Source: Micavibrio sp. UBA6139 (GTDB lineage Bacteria; Pseudomonadota; Alphaproteobacteria; Micavibrionales; Micavibrionaceae). Taken from it: a DNA stretch of 64,000 bases. Shown piece after piece: positions 17,667-26,508 of this stretch. A program made the translations under genes and the position numbers. The first letter of the stretch is position 1, and each line of letters starts with the position of its first letter. The stretch lies in the NCBI GenBank assembly GCA_002423285.1, contig DIVF01000052.1, forward strand, positions 81,221 through 145,220, in the 5' to 3' direction. The notes beneath the pieces are model-generated. The model was not told the DNA's origin, ran no database searches, and saw nothing but the letters and a program-made list of their open reading frames with translations.

Positions 17667-18311
17667 ATGATGATTCGTGTTAGGGGATTTAAGATTATGG
17701 GGATTGTTAGAGTGAAATTTGATCAAGGGTTAAATGAAGCGCAGATCATCAGGTTGCACCGTGAATTGGTCGCGCCGGTATCGGTGCATGATATTCTGGC
17801 CGGGCATGATGTGCTGGATGAGGTGGCGGAATATACGCTAGATGTAATGATTGCGGAGTTCCAGCCCGATACAGCTTTAATGTGCATTGCGCTGTGCGCG
17901 GCCCATGTTGCGGAAGCGCATGCAAGCCACTTGCCGATTGCAGGCACGTTGGGATTTGAGGCAGGGCGGATTGTTCATGAATATGGCCCGTTATGGTTGG
18001 CGCATGCGGATCGTCAATTAACCTCCGCCGATGAAAGCCGCGTCATTGATCTGCTGGAACAGATGCCGGAAGATTTAGAAGCGTTGGCAGATTTATTGGA
18101 TACGATGCGCGGCCACATGGTTTTGGGCAGTGCGTCTGACAAGATTTGTGAAATCTTGAGCCAGAACGCCCATGGCTTCCTCGATTATTTAGAAAACCAG
18201 GCGCAGGAAGAACGCGCCACCATGCATAAGGCCATTCTGGAAACGCTGGAGGTGCGCGACAACGTCATCACCTTCCCGGTTGTGACACAGCGTTCCGCCA
18301 GAGCCCATTAA
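17667..18311 (+). CDS. Helical orphan protein, soluble
   Basis: 214 residues from the first ATG. A second in-frame ATG at 17697 has a better placed ribosome site (AGGGGA, nine bases upstream), so the true product may be MGIVRVKFDQGLNEAQ onward. The sequence is alpha-helical and acidic with several His and Cys in the middle (LMCIALCAAHVAEAHASH), a density that could bind metal or cofactor, though no known motif matches. There is no signal peptide or membrane segment. It ends just before a perfect palindrome that may terminate it. Confidence 0.68.
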   Translation: MMIRVRGFKIMGIVRVKFDQGLNEAQIIRLHRELVAPVSVHDILAGHDVLDEVAEYTLDVMIAEFQPDTALMCIALCAAHVAEAHASHLPIAGTLGFEAGRIVHEYGPLWLAHADRQLTSADESRVIDLLEQMPEDLEALADLLDTMRGHMVLGSASDKICEILSQNAHGFLDYLENQAQEERATMHKAILETLEVRDNVITFPVVTQRSARAH

Positions 18312-18350
18312 GCGCGCATTAAAGAGAAAAACAGTGAAAGCGTTACGGGT

Positions 18351-18374
18351 TAAAGGGGGCAATTGCCCCCTTTA
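18351..18374. repeat. Palindromic repeat family A, copy 1
   Basis: A perfect 24-base palindrome with core GGGGGCAATTGCCCCC flanked by TAAA/TTTA. It lies between convergent gene ends (stops at 18311 and 18380) and may act as a two-way terminator. Other copies are at 18784, 29208, 58559 and 61094. Confidence 0.75.
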
Positions 18375-18379
18375 CTCTT

Positions 18380-18754
18380 TTAGGCCTGAACCTTGCTCAG
18401 CATCGGCCCTAAAACGCGCCCACCCAGAATATGCAGATGGTAATGCGGCACTTCCTGACCGCCATTCAAGCCGGTATTGGCGATGCAGCGGAACCCGCCC
18501 TCAATCACACCCAGCGTCTCAATCGTTGCTGCCACAGCGCGGTGGAACCCGGTGATTTCTTCGGCGCTGGCGAGAGCTGAAAAATCGGCGATTGAAACAT
18601 ACGCCCCCTTTGGAATAACCAGCACATGCACCGGCGCATGCGGATTGATGTCATAAAAGGCCAGTGCAAATTCATCTTCATAAACAGGCTTACACGGAAT
18701 TTCCTTCCGCAGAATTTTCGCAAAAATATTATTCGGATCATAAGTGATGGGCAT
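18380..18754 (-). CDS. HIT-family nucleotide-binding protein
   Basis: 124 residues from the ATG at 18754 (MPITYDPNNIFAKIL); a GTG four codons upstream is possible. The histidine triad HYHLHILGG lies near the C-terminus and IFAKILRKEIPCKPVYEDE is the typical HINT N-terminal region. HINT-group members hydrolyse purine nucleoside phosphoramidates. In many Alphaproteobacteria this gene sits beside hisE and hisI; here it is alone, between two family A palindromes and downstream of a GNAT gene transcribed the same way. Confidence 0.93.
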   Translation of the reverse strand: MPITYDPNNIFAKILRKEIPCKPVYEDEFALAFYDINPHAPVHVLVIPKGAYVSIADFSALASAEEITGFHRAVAATIETLGVIEGGFRCIANTGLNGGQEVPHYHLHILGGRVLGPMLSKVQA

Positions 18755-18783
18755 TTTTTCTCTCACATTTCATTTAATGGGGT

Positions 18784-18805
18784 GAAGGGGGCAATCGCCC
18801 CCTTC
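18784..18805. repeat. Palindromic repeat family A, copy 2
   Basis: GAAGGGGGC and GCCCCCTTC arms around AATC, followed by AAAACCCTG and a T run further on. It lies 30 bases beyond the GNAT stop codon and 30 before the HIT start, so it could terminate the GNAT transcript. Confidence 0.72.
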
Positions 18806-18834
18806 AAAACCCTGATTTTTTTTAAACTTGAACC

Positions 18835-19398
18835 CTACTTAACCAGGGCCTGATCGATGACCTTGTAATAATAACGCCCGGGAATGATTTTCCCATCGAT
18901 TTTTGCGTAATAAGGGTTGGTGCCAAAATGCACATAGCCCATCGATTCATAGAGCTTAATCGCGATATCCAGCGATTCACGGATATCAACATGGATAACG
19001 CCAAACCCTTCCTCGCGCGCGGCCTGTTCGATATTTTCGATCAAGCGGCGGGAAAGTCCGTGGCCGCGCGCCCAAGGGGCGACAAACACGGTCGTCATGG
19101 TGGCGGCAAAACCTTGCGCTTCGTTATTGCGCGGCGGCGTGATGAGCTGGGCCGTGCCGCAGATAACCCCATCAAGACGCGCCACGAACAGCATGCGCGA
19201 TGGCATGGTTAAAACACCGCGCCAATAGCGTTCAAGAATCTCGCGTGCCGGAAGTTTGATCCAACCGAATCCACCGCCATCCAGGATGGCGGCGTCCGTC
19301 GCATCACATAAATCGTTGAGATCGCCGAGGGTGAGTTCTTGAACCTCTTCCGTCAACAAGGTTGGCGTTGCTGGTTTGGCTTGTGTCTGGTCGCCCAT
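18835..19398 (-). CDS. GNAT-family N-acetyltransferase
   Basis: 187 residues. The acetyl-CoA pyrophosphate loop reads VAPWARGHGLSRRLIENIEQ (the R/Q-x-x-G-x-G/A motif), preceded by the beta-strand FAATMTTVF and followed by GVIHVDIRESLDIAIKLYES and FYESMGY-type MGYVHFG. These show a complete GNAT core in the C-terminal two thirds. The first 60 residues contain LTLGDLNDLCDATDAAILDG, a family-specific lead. The acceptor is unknown. It is followed by a palindrome and then the HIT gene. Confidence 0.88.
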   Translation of the reverse strand: MGDQTQAKPATPTLLTEEVQELTLGDLNDLCDATDAAILDGGGFGWIKLPAREILERYWRGVLTMPSRMLFVARLDGVICGTAQLITPPRNNEAQGFAATMTTVFVAPWARGHGLSRRLIENIEQAAREEGFGVIHVDIRESLDIAIKLYESMGYVHFGTNPYYAKIDGKIIPGRYYYKVIDQALVK

Positions 19399-19585
19399 GA
19401 TGCCCCTTAAAGCTGCCCTTAAAAAATACTCTTTTTATCGGTGCCTGAATGTCCCCACAATACTGGCCACCTCTTTCAATTCAACCATAAAAACGTGAAA
19501 GAAAATGAAATTCACAAAGACTATGTGTTGTGCGCAGCAATATGCAAATATTGAGTCAATATAGTCAGCCGCTTAAAGTCGCGCT

Positions 19586-20962
19586 ATGCTGACAGACATG
19601 AAAAATATGCACCACCTGATCCCTGTTTTTTCATTATTTTTTCTCTCTGCCTGCTATGGCATTGCGGTGCCCAAAACACCTGCCGAAGAATCTCTAAGCA
19701 TGCCGGAAGATGCGCACCCGACACCGATGGGGCTGAACAAAATCGTCCTTGGTATTCCGCGCGGTGATACGATTGGGTCCATCTCGCCGCAGGGTCTTGG
19801 TATTTTGTGCCGTGGTCCTTATGGCGTGGTCACGCGGTCATCCGTGGTCAGTCACATGGAAAAACCGGCGATGCGGGAATCCTTCTATGACACGATGTCG
19901 GCCAATGGTTATGACGTCACCGGATCACCCACATTGATGTTTGATGAAGATGATGATGTTGCCCGAACTATCTATCTAATTGGGGCGCGGATCACAGATA
20001 TCAAGATGGATGTGTGCCAGCGCGTCACATTCCTGTTTGCCTATGACCTTGGCTACACGGGGGAAACGAGCATGGAGGTGGAATGGACCGTTTATGACCG
20101 CCTTCGCCGCAACGTCATTTATAAATCGACCACACGAGGTTACAGCAAAATGGACCTGCCCAATTACGAAGCGATTGGCATGATGATGGACGATTCCTTC
20201 GCCGCCGCCGCACATAATCTGGGCAGCGATCCGACTTTCCACAGCCTGCTGGTCAATGGCGTGGTCCCGCCATCGGCCAGACCCAATAAAGACGCGCTGT
20301 TTGGCCGGGTCGGCATATTCCCGGCGGATGATGTGGTGAGCGTCAGTGAAAAAGCACTGTCGAGCAAACCCCTCACCCCCGCCACATTGGAACAGGCTCG
20401 TAGAGCCACCGTCATGATTGGCAGCGGAGCGGGTCACGGGTCCGGGTTTTTCATCAGCGATCAGGGGCATATTCTGACCAATGCCCATGTCGTTGGCGAT
20501 GCCGATCAGGTCCGCATTGTCACCCCCGGTGGCAAGCACAAGATTGTCGGTGAGGTCCTGCGCCGGGATAAGGAGCGCGATGTCGCGCTGATCCGCCTGA
20601 CTGAAATGCCTGCCGGATTTACCCCAACCCTGTTGCCCCTGCGCACTGACATTCCAAAGGTGGGGGAGCATGCCTACGCCATTGGTGCACCACTTTATGA
20701 GAAGGACCTGCAAGACACAGTCACATCGGGGATTATCAGTGCCTGGCGGCCTCAAGAGCGCATGTCACGCCAATCCTATATCCAGGCCGATATCACCATC
20801 CAGCCCGGCAATAGCGGTGGGCCATTGTTGGATGCCGCTGGAAACATCACGGGCATTGCCGTGGCCGGATATTTAGGAACGGTTGGAGAAATGAGCGGAT
20901 TGAACCTGTTTATCCCGATTGACGAAGCCCTGCGCAAGATGAGTATCGCAGTGCCCCGTTAA
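19586..20962 (+). CDS. Lipoprotein with trypsin-like (DegP/HtrA-type) protease domain
   Basis: 458 residues. LFFLSAC is a lipobox with the acylated Cys at 23, so the mature protein is membrane anchored outside the cytoplasm. Residues about 50-240 form an unrecognised domain. Residues about 268-445 are a trypsin-like fold with a full triad: His301 (TNAHVV), Asp332 (RDVALI) and Ser410 (GNSGGP). There is no PDZ domain, unlike DegP and DegS. It probably cleaves envelope proteins. It is a single gene convergent with the TerC gene. Confidence 0.87.
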   Translation: MLTDMKNMHHLIPVFSLFFLSACYGIAVPKTPAEESLSMPEDAHPTPMGLNKIVLGIPRGDTIGSISPQGLGILCRGPYGVVTRSSVVSHMEKPAMRESFYDTMSANGYDVTGSPTLMFDEDDDVARTIYLIGARITDIKMDVCQRVTFLFAYDLGYTGETSMEVEWTVYDRLRRNVIYKSTTRGYSKMDLPNYEAIGMMMDDSFAAAAHNLGSDPTFHSLLVNGVVPPSARPNKDALFGRVGIFPADDVVSVSEKALSSKPLTPATLEQARRATVMIGSGAGHGSGFFISDQGHILTNAHVVGDADQVRIVTPGGKHKIVGEVLRRDKERDVALIRLTEMPAGFTPTLLPLRTDIPKVGEHAYAIGAPLYEKDLQDTVTSGIISAWRPQERMSRQSYIQADITIQPGNSGGPLLDAAGNITGIAVAGYLGTVGEMSGLNLFIPIDEALRKMSIAVPR

Positions 20963-20977
20963 ATGATTTCAAATCAG

Positions 20978-22036
20978 TTATTCCGGTTTTTGGCTTTCGG
21001 GTTCTGGCGCGCCGAGATTGTTGCCCCGGTTTTGCAAGGCCTGCTGCGCGACAAGACGCTCATCAGCACGGGTCTTTATCAAGGAATAGATAAACCCGCC
21101 AATCAGCAGCGTGAGCGTAATACCGAGCGAGATAACGGCCGGGATTTTCTCATCCGTGATCTGGACATAGAACGCCTTCAACCCAATGAAGATCAGGATG
21201 ATAGACAAAGCATATTTCATATATTCGAAGCGGTGAATAACAGCCGCCACGGCAAAATACATCGTCCGCAGACCCAGAACGGCAAAAATGTTACTGGTGT
21301 AAACGACGAAGGTATCGCTGGTAATCGACAACACGGCCGGCACAGAATCAACCGCAAAAATCAAATCGGCCAATTCGATGGTGACCAGCGCAAGGAAGAG
21401 GGGGGTCGCCTGCAACTTACCCTTATGATGCCCCGTTGTCTTTTCACGAACAAAGAAAGCGTGGCCGCGCATGAACGGGGTTACGTTCATATGACGTTGC
21501 AGAAATTTGAGCAGCTTGCTGTCTTCAATGCCGGGATCATCATCGTTTGAACGCATCATTTTGATCCCGGTGAAAATCAGGAAGGCCGCGAATAGCAGCA
21601 AAATCTCTTCAAATTGATGGACAACGGCCGTACCGAAGCCAATCAAAATGCCGCGCATTACGATCACGCCAATAATGCCCCAGAATAAAACCCGGTGTTG
21701 ATACATGCGCGGAATGCCGAAATAGGCAAAGATCACCGACATGACAAAGAGGTTATCGAGCGACAGGCTTTGTTCGACCAGATAGGCGGTGAAATAATTC
21801 ATCCCGTCTTCGGCGCCGCGATCCGTCCATACCCAGATGCCAAACATACAGGCAAGGGTGATATAGCCCAGCGAATACCACAGGCTTTCCTTCATGCCGA
21901 TTTCATGGTCCTTGCGGTTCAACACCCCAAGGTCAAGAGTCAGGATCACAAGAACCAGTCCAATAAAGGCCAGCCAGATCCCGGCAGAGGTTCCCATGAC
22001 GGATAAAGTAAGAAATTCAGGGAGGGATTCGAGCAA
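20978..22036 (-). CDS. TerC-family integral membrane protein
   Basis: 352 residues with seven to nine membrane segments. The family signature is strong: LVLVILTLDLGVLNRK, EQSLSLDNLFVMSVIFAYFG and VTIELADLIFAVDSVPAVLS, with conserved acidic residues inside membrane segments. Family members (Alx, TerC) export or handle manganese. A TTG at 22036 with GAAGG seven bases upstream gives the N-terminal lead typical of relatives (LLESLPEFLTLSVMGTSAG); the first ATG is at 21997. No manganese riboswitch of the yybP-ykoY type was recognised in the 190-base leader. Confidence 0.93.
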   Translation of the reverse strand: MLESLPEFLTLSVMGTSAGIWLAFIGLVLVILTLDLGVLNRKDHEIGMKESLWYSLGYITLACMFGIWVWTDRGAEDGMNYFTAYLVEQSLSLDNLFVMSVIFAYFGIPRMYQHRVLFWGIIGVIVMRGILIGFGTAVVHQFEEILLLFAAFLIFTGIKMMRSNDDDPGIEDSKLLKFLQRHMNVTPFMRGHAFFVREKTTGHHKGKLQATPLFLALVTIELADLIFAVDSVPAVLSITSDTFVVYTSNIFAVLGLRTMYFAVAAVIHRFEYMKYALSIILIFIGLKAFYVQITDEKIPAVISLGITLTLLIGGFIYSLIKTRADERLVAQQALQNRGNNLGAPEPESQKPE

Positions 22037-22226
22037 AGAGGGGCCTTCAATCTTCTAACATTTATGACGCAGATAGAGTAGCTGACTTCCTGTGTCAAAA
22101 AAAGGGCAGCGCAGCCAGATCGGCTGAAAAGCGGGCAGGACAGCATTCTTTTTTCTTTGTCGGATATACCAAATCATCTTAAAAGATAGGCTCATATTAA
22201 AAAGAACATTTGCACAAGGAATTGTT

Positions 22227-23351
22227 ATGTCAAATTTTGTCAATATCCGCCCAAACACAAAAGACCCCTTCCTTGTGAATGCCGATACGCTCAGCCTTAT
22301 TGTACATAAATATTTGGATCAGGGTGCATCCACCCCCAAACCAACCCTGTCCTTCCACGATCACGCGCTGGGCGATCAAATGTGGCTGGATAGCGGAGCA
22401 GCCAATTTGGATGCAGGAACAATTGTCAGCACACTGAAGGCCGCCGGAGCAACCTTGCTGGCGTTGCCGCTGATTGATGATGTAAAGGGAGAATATGGCA
22501 CCGCCTATCTGAACCCAAAGGCGTTTTTAACATTGATCACCAGCGCGACCTTTACCCCCGATGGGAAAGCAGAAACTTGCGCCAATATTCTACTGGATGT
22601 CGCCGGATATGGCCGACTGGAAAGCGATCAGGTGCCCGTACGCGTCATTGATGCGTTTATGAAGGATATTGCGGCGGTCAAACCCGCCCTGATGACAGTT
22701 CTGCCAGATGTTGCCACAGCACGGTTTTCAAAACCGGGCTATGTGACGCTGGATGCGGCAAAGGTCACCAGCATTCGCCCCAATGGTTATGATATCGATG
22801 TCGGCCTGCAAGATGGCGTCATTGGCGGATCCCGCATCGATTTCATCATGAAAAAGGGCACGGAAAATATCGGACAACTCAACCACAGCTACGCAAATGC
22901 AGTGTGGAAGCGGGCCGAACGCATGAAGGTCAAGGGCATGGAGACGCCGGAAAAGTTAGGCGTGATGCTGCAAGAGATCTTTGCCCGCGCCGATATCAAG
23001 GCCGAACGCGCCCGCCTTGCCTTAAAAGAAACGCTGGCCGCAACCATTGCCACGCAAAACCCGGACCTTATTAAAATCAAGGATGCGAAGGATGTTTACT
23101 ATGCAGCACCCGCGCAGATCAGCAGCATCCATTGCCACGGTAAGAATTTATCCCTGCAGTTCCGCTCCGCTGATCATCATAAAGATTCCCTGTATATTCA
23201 CTTCGAAACACCGGATAAAGCCTGCCGTGAAGCGATCAGATTGCAAAACATCATGAGCGGTGGCCCATCAGCGGATATCAATAAACCGACCCTGAGCCTG
23301 AAACGCCTGAAAGCGGCGGCAGAACAGGGCAAAACACCAAAAGCTCCATAA
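22227..23351 (+). CDS. Orphan protein, 374 residues
   Basis: Starts at an ATG with AAGGAA nine bases upstream. No signal peptide or membrane segment is visible. The chain looks like a mixed alpha/beta cytoplasmic protein. Residues about 185-215 (YVTLDAAKVTSIRPNGYDID) and 296-330 (YYAAPAQISSIHCHGKNLSL) look like two copies of a small beta module in which V/I-T/S-S-I-R/H recurs. The middle helical part holds many Arg, Lys and Glu. No family was recognised. A strong terminator follows directly. Confidence 0.7.
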   Translation: MSNFVNIRPNTKDPFLVNADTLSLIVHKYLDQGASTPKPTLSFHDHALGDQMWLDSGAANLDAGTIVSTLKAAGATLLALPLIDDVKGEYGTAYLNPKAFLTLITSATFTPDGKAETCANILLDVAGYGRLESDQVPVRVIDAFMKDIAAVKPALMTVLPDVATARFSKPGYVTLDAAKVTSIRPNGYDIDVGLQDGVIGGSRIDFIMKKGTENIGQLNHSYANAVWKRAERMKVKGMETPEKLGVMLQEIFARADIKAERARLALKETLAATIATQNPDLIKIKDAKDVYYAAPAQISSIHCHGKNLSLQFRSADHHKDSLYIHFETPDKACREAIRLQNIMSGGPSADINKPTLSLKRLKAAAEQGKTPKAP

Positions 23352-23385
23352 AAAAAACGGCCCTTGAAATTGGGGCCGTTTTTTT
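23352..23385. terminator. Two-way intrinsic terminator
   Basis: AACGGCCC and GGGGCCGTT pair around TTGAAATT, with A residues before and seven T after. It serves the + strand orphan ending at 23351 and the - strand gene ending at 23384. Confidence 0.85.
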
Positions 23386-24406
23386 AAAGATCGAGGCCCG
23401 GTTGGCGGTCGCGGAGGGTCAGTTTCATTTTTCGTTCTGAATCCGGAACGCTCATAAACTGTCCCTCGCCGCGTAAATTCCAGTCCATAAAGATGAAATT
23501 GATATCCTTGGTGGCTTTCTTGAAATCCATGCTGGCTTGACGCGCAGCATAGGGGTGAATAGCCGGGCAAGCGAGGATGTAGATTTCGCATTCTTCCAAA
23601 ACGCGGCCCTTTAGGCTGGTTTCGCGGGTGGAAATGCCCTGCAGCAAAACAAGGCGGCTATCCGCGCTGCCCGCCACGGTCATGGAATTACCCAGCATCC
23701 GTTTGGCCTTTTCATCTTCGCGGGTTTTTTTGGTTGGCACGAAATGGAATAAACGCGGGAAGCCCACAACGCGGTCTGGCAGAACGGCCAGCTTGTCCTT
23801 TTCAAAGAACATATTGTGATACAGGGTTTTCAGTTTTTGCTCATCATTACGGATCAAAATATCATCTAATTTGCGCATGGATTGCTGGTGGCTGATCCAG
23901 ATGCGGTTCAGCGCGGCCTTGCCGCCCAACGTCTCAACAGCGCGAATCTGTTCCAGCATTTCAGGCAGGCTTTTGACACTGCGCGTTACATATTGATCAG
24001 CATAATCGCGCGCAAAGCGGCCATATTCTGTATTCATTGATTTAAAACGGGCAGCGTTTTTAAATTCCACGTTCAAGCCCGCGCCCAGATCAAGATTCAG
24101 GTTGATAACGACCAGCTGGCCCATACGCACCGCATCGATGAAACTCTGACCATCGGCTTCGCTTTCATCCAGCAGCGTTTTCAGTGTGCAGCCTTCGCGG
24201 TGTTCGCGTTTTGGCATGGTGGAAAAATGGGCGGCGCGAATGAAACTTTCACCGTGAGTGCGTCCGCCTTGGCGGAAGGTCATCGGCGCATGGCAATCGG
24301 CATCGCCGCAGATCAAATCGACGCCGTGTGTTTTGCGGTCATATTCATCAGCACGGATGATTTGAAATTCGCCGCTTTGGGTATTTTTGAATTTTGCCAG
24401 ATACAT
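23384..24406 (-). CDS. Orphan with Cys/His cluster near the N-terminus (CoiA-like?)
   Basis: 340 residues. Residues about 33-75 contain CGDADC, then HF and HREGC, a C-x4-C ... H ... H-x3-C pattern that could hold one zinc ion. The N-terminal region of CoiA-type proteins has a comparable Cys/Cys/His-Phe layout, but I see no nuclease motif further on, so this is only a hint. The rest is soluble alpha/beta with a final Arg/Lys-rich tail. Its leader overlaps no gene; the M23 peptidase gene diverges 76 bases away. Confidence 0.68.
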   Translation of the reverse strand: MYLAKFKNTQSGEFQIIRADEYDRKTHGVDLICGDADCHAPMTFRQGGRTHGESFIRAAHFSTMPKREHREGCTLKTLLDESEADGQSFIDAVRMGQLVVINLNLDLGAGLNVEFKNAARFKSMNTEYGRFARDYADQYVTRSVKSLPEMLEQIRAVETLGGKAALNRIWISHQQSMRKLDDILIRNDEQKLKTLYHNMFFEKDKLAVLPDRVVGFPRLFHFVPTKKTREDEKAKRMLGNSMTVAGSADSRLVLLQGISTRETSLKGRVLEECEIYILACPAIHPYAARQASMDFKKATKDINFIFMDWNLRGEGQFMSVPDSERKMKLTLRDRQPGLDL

Positions 24407-24481
24407 GCTATCTCTTTAAATGATGCGGCGATTATGCCAAAACTTTCCAAACGCCCCTTTCATTATGGCATTGTAACAATT

Positions 24482-25594
24482 ATGTCAATAAAACAAACAA
24501 CTTCGCTGTTTTCCTTGGTCTTTTTCGCGGCACTGAGTCTCGCGGGCGCAGTAGCCATGGCGCAAACTACCCCGGCAAAGGCCGCCCCGCTGCGCCTGAT
24601 GATGCCGGCGGCCTGCACACCGGGGCAAAACTGCTGGATCGTGAACCATGTTGATATGAACCCAGCCAGCGGTGTCGCGGAAGATTTCACCTGCGGCAGC
24701 AAAACCTATGACGGGCATGAGGGGACGGATTTTGGTCTTCTCGATACCGCCACGATGAAAACAGGGGTCAGTGTTCTGGCCGCCGCACCGGGCAAAGTGA
24801 TGCGCGTGCGCAATAATATGCCCGATGGCAATCCGACATCGGAACAGATCGAAAAACTGCTGGCCGCCAATCAGGGTTGCGGGAATGGTGTTTTGATCGA
24901 CCATGGCAAGGGCTGGCAATCGATCTATTGTCACCTGAAGGCAGGCAGCGTTTTGGTGAAACCCGATATGCAAGTCACCACCGGGCAAAAGCTGGCCGAT
25001 ATTGGACAATCCGGGGCCGCCGAATTCCCACACCTGCATTTTGGCCTGTTCTATGAGGACAAACCCGGTGTCATCGAAACGGTTGATCCGTTTTCCGGCA
25101 CCTATGCCGCGCAAGGATGCGGCAATGCCAAGGGTGCGATGTGGGATGTCGGTATGAATATCGATTATGACCCGATGGCGATTTTCACATCCGGTTTTGC
25201 CACAGGCGTTCCTGATTTTAACAAGCTGCGCGATAACGCAACCTCACCCACGACACTAACCCCGGCGATTGACGCGTTGACCTATTGGGTGGGGCTGTAC
25301 GGCATGCATGAGGGCGACCAGATCACCTTATCGATCACCGCACCCGATGGCAGTGTTTTTGCCACCCAGACCCTGACACAGGAAAAAGACCGCGCGCGGC
25401 AATTTTATTATGTCGGGCGTAAAATCGGTGATCCCCTGCTGCCCGGCGCATACAAAGGTATGGCAACCATTCGCCGTGCGATTGCCGGATCAGACACCGA
25501 AGCCCTGACCCGGTCGGCTGAAAAAATCCTGACCATCAGCAACCCGCTGCATAACAGCCAACAAACCGGCAGTGACGGGGTTTTGCTGCCCTAA
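24482..25594 (+). CDS. Secreted M23-family metallopeptidase (LytM-like)
   Basis: 370 residues with a signal peptide cleaved near AVAMAQ (residue 28). The M23 zinc site is complete: H79 and D83 in HEGTD, catalytic H151 (IYCHL) and H186 in HLHFG. Several Cys pairs (C45, C51, C71, C133, C150) suggest disulfides. Residues about 260-360 form a separate beta-rich C-terminal domain. M23 enzymes cut peptidoglycan cross-links or act as inactive activators; with all metal ligands present this one is probably active in the periplasm or outside the cell. Confidence 0.9.
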   Translation: MSIKQTTSLFSLVFFAALSLAGAVAMAQTTPAKAAPLRLMMPAACTPGQNCWIVNHVDMNPASGVAEDFTCGSKTYDGHEGTDFGLLDTATMKTGVSVLAAAPGKVMRVRNNMPDGNPTSEQIEKLLAANQGCGNGVLIDHGKGWQSIYCHLKAGSVLVKPDMQVTTGQKLADIGQSGAAEFPHLHFGLFYEDKPGVIETVDPFSGTYAAQGCGNAKGAMWDVGMNIDYDPMAIFTSGFATGVPDFNKLRDNATSPTTLTPAIDALTYWVGLYGMHEGDQITLSITAPDGSVFATQTLTQEKDRARQFYYVGRKIGDPLLPGAYKGMATIRRAIAGSDTEALTRSAEKILTISNPLHNSQQTGSDGVLLP

Positions 25595-25622
25595 GCGGGA
25601 CTAACAATCTGGTTTTTAATCT

Positions 25623-25735
25623 TGTCACCCCCGCCTTGTGCGGGGGTCCGGTTGGAAGGTGTGCGCGGCAAAGCCGCGCACTTTCTGGATCCCCGCTGTT
25701 TATGCCTGCGCTTCGCGCAGTCCGCGGGGATGACA
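25623..25735. repeat. 113-base element with inverted ends
   Basis: The ends are inverted: TGTCACCCCCGC at the left and GCGGGGATGACA at the right (one mismatch). Internally it holds the hairpins GTGCGCGG-CAAAG-CCGCGCAC and CTGCGC-TTC-GCGCAG. Non-coding, between convergent genes. Elements with TGTCATCCCCGC ends are dispersed in many proteobacterial genomes and resemble small non-autonomous mobile units. Confidence 0.6.
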
Positions 25736-25761
25736 GAGAGGGTGGGGCCTAAAAAACAATT

Positions 25762-26400
25762 CTATCGCTGGCGGCGCAGCAGGATATAAAACGCACCCCC
25801 GCCGCCATCTTTTGGCCGCGCCGGGGCGTGATCGAGGATAATTGGGCGCAGCGGGTTCATTTCCAGCCACAAGGGCAGCATACGGCGCAAAACACCGCCC
25901 GGATCGCTGAAGCCTTCCGCGTCCTCATTCTTACGTCCACCCTTGCCGGTAATCACCAGCACACAGCGCCGCCCGGCCTGATGGCCGGAGAGCAGAAAGC
26001 GGATCAATTGTTGCTGGGCTTCGGCCTGACGCAGGCCATGTAAATCCAAAACCCCTTCAATCGGCATCTGGCCACGGCGCAGACGCTCTGCCGTGCGGCG
26101 ATCAAGCCCACCCGTCGGAGAAGGCTCCGCCGGGGCGACGGCAGGTTTCAAGCGGAAATCCGGCAACCAGTGGCGCGGTGCAGTGGCGGGGGCTGGCGCG
26201 GGGTCGGAGGGCCGTTTGGACACCCTCGGTGTGGGCGGTGCAGCATCACTGGGGCGCAAAGACTCTTGCAATGGCTTGATGGTTTTGGTTACAAAGTCCC
26301 ATAAATGGCGGTCTTCCCCGGATAATTCACGGGTCGGCCCACGTTTTGGGACGGATTTGTCCCCGTCACCTGCTTGTCCTTTGCCCTTCTTTCCGGTCAT
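25762..26400 (-). CDS. Smr-domain protein (MutS2 C-terminal-like)
   Basis: 212 residues. The Smr domain occupies about 115-212: VLDLHGLRQAEAQQQLIRF carries the LDLHG motif, VLVITGKGG the TGxG motif, and the end is GGAFYILLRRQR. The N-terminal half is Pro/Ala/Arg-rich and probably disordered. Stand-alone Smr proteins nick DNA or cleave RNA in tested cases. In Alphaproteobacteria this gene often sits beside mltA and the tim44-like gene; neither is here. Confidence 0.9.
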   Translation of the reverse strand: MTGKKGKGQAGDGDKSVPKRGPTRELSGEDRHLWDFVTKTIKPLQESLRPSDAAPPTPRVSKRPSDPAPAPATAPRHWLPDFRLKPAVAPAEPSPTGGLDRRTAERLRRGQMPIEGVLDLHGLRQAEAQQQLIRFLLSGHQAGRRCVLVITGKGGRKNEDAEGFSDPGGVLRRMLPLWLEMNPLRPIILDHAPARPKDGGGGAFYILLRRQR

Positions 26401-26508
26401 TGCCGAGTGGTTCCCCTGCTTTCGGGTTTGTGATTCGTCCTATCCCTCTGGCATACTATATAGAATGATGACGCGTTGTTGTCAGACTCTCACAAGGATT
26501 TTTATGTC

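Noticed and set aside
19407..19422. TTAA...TTAA upstream of the GNAT gene as a CtrA box
   Set aside because: The spacing is eight bases, not seven.
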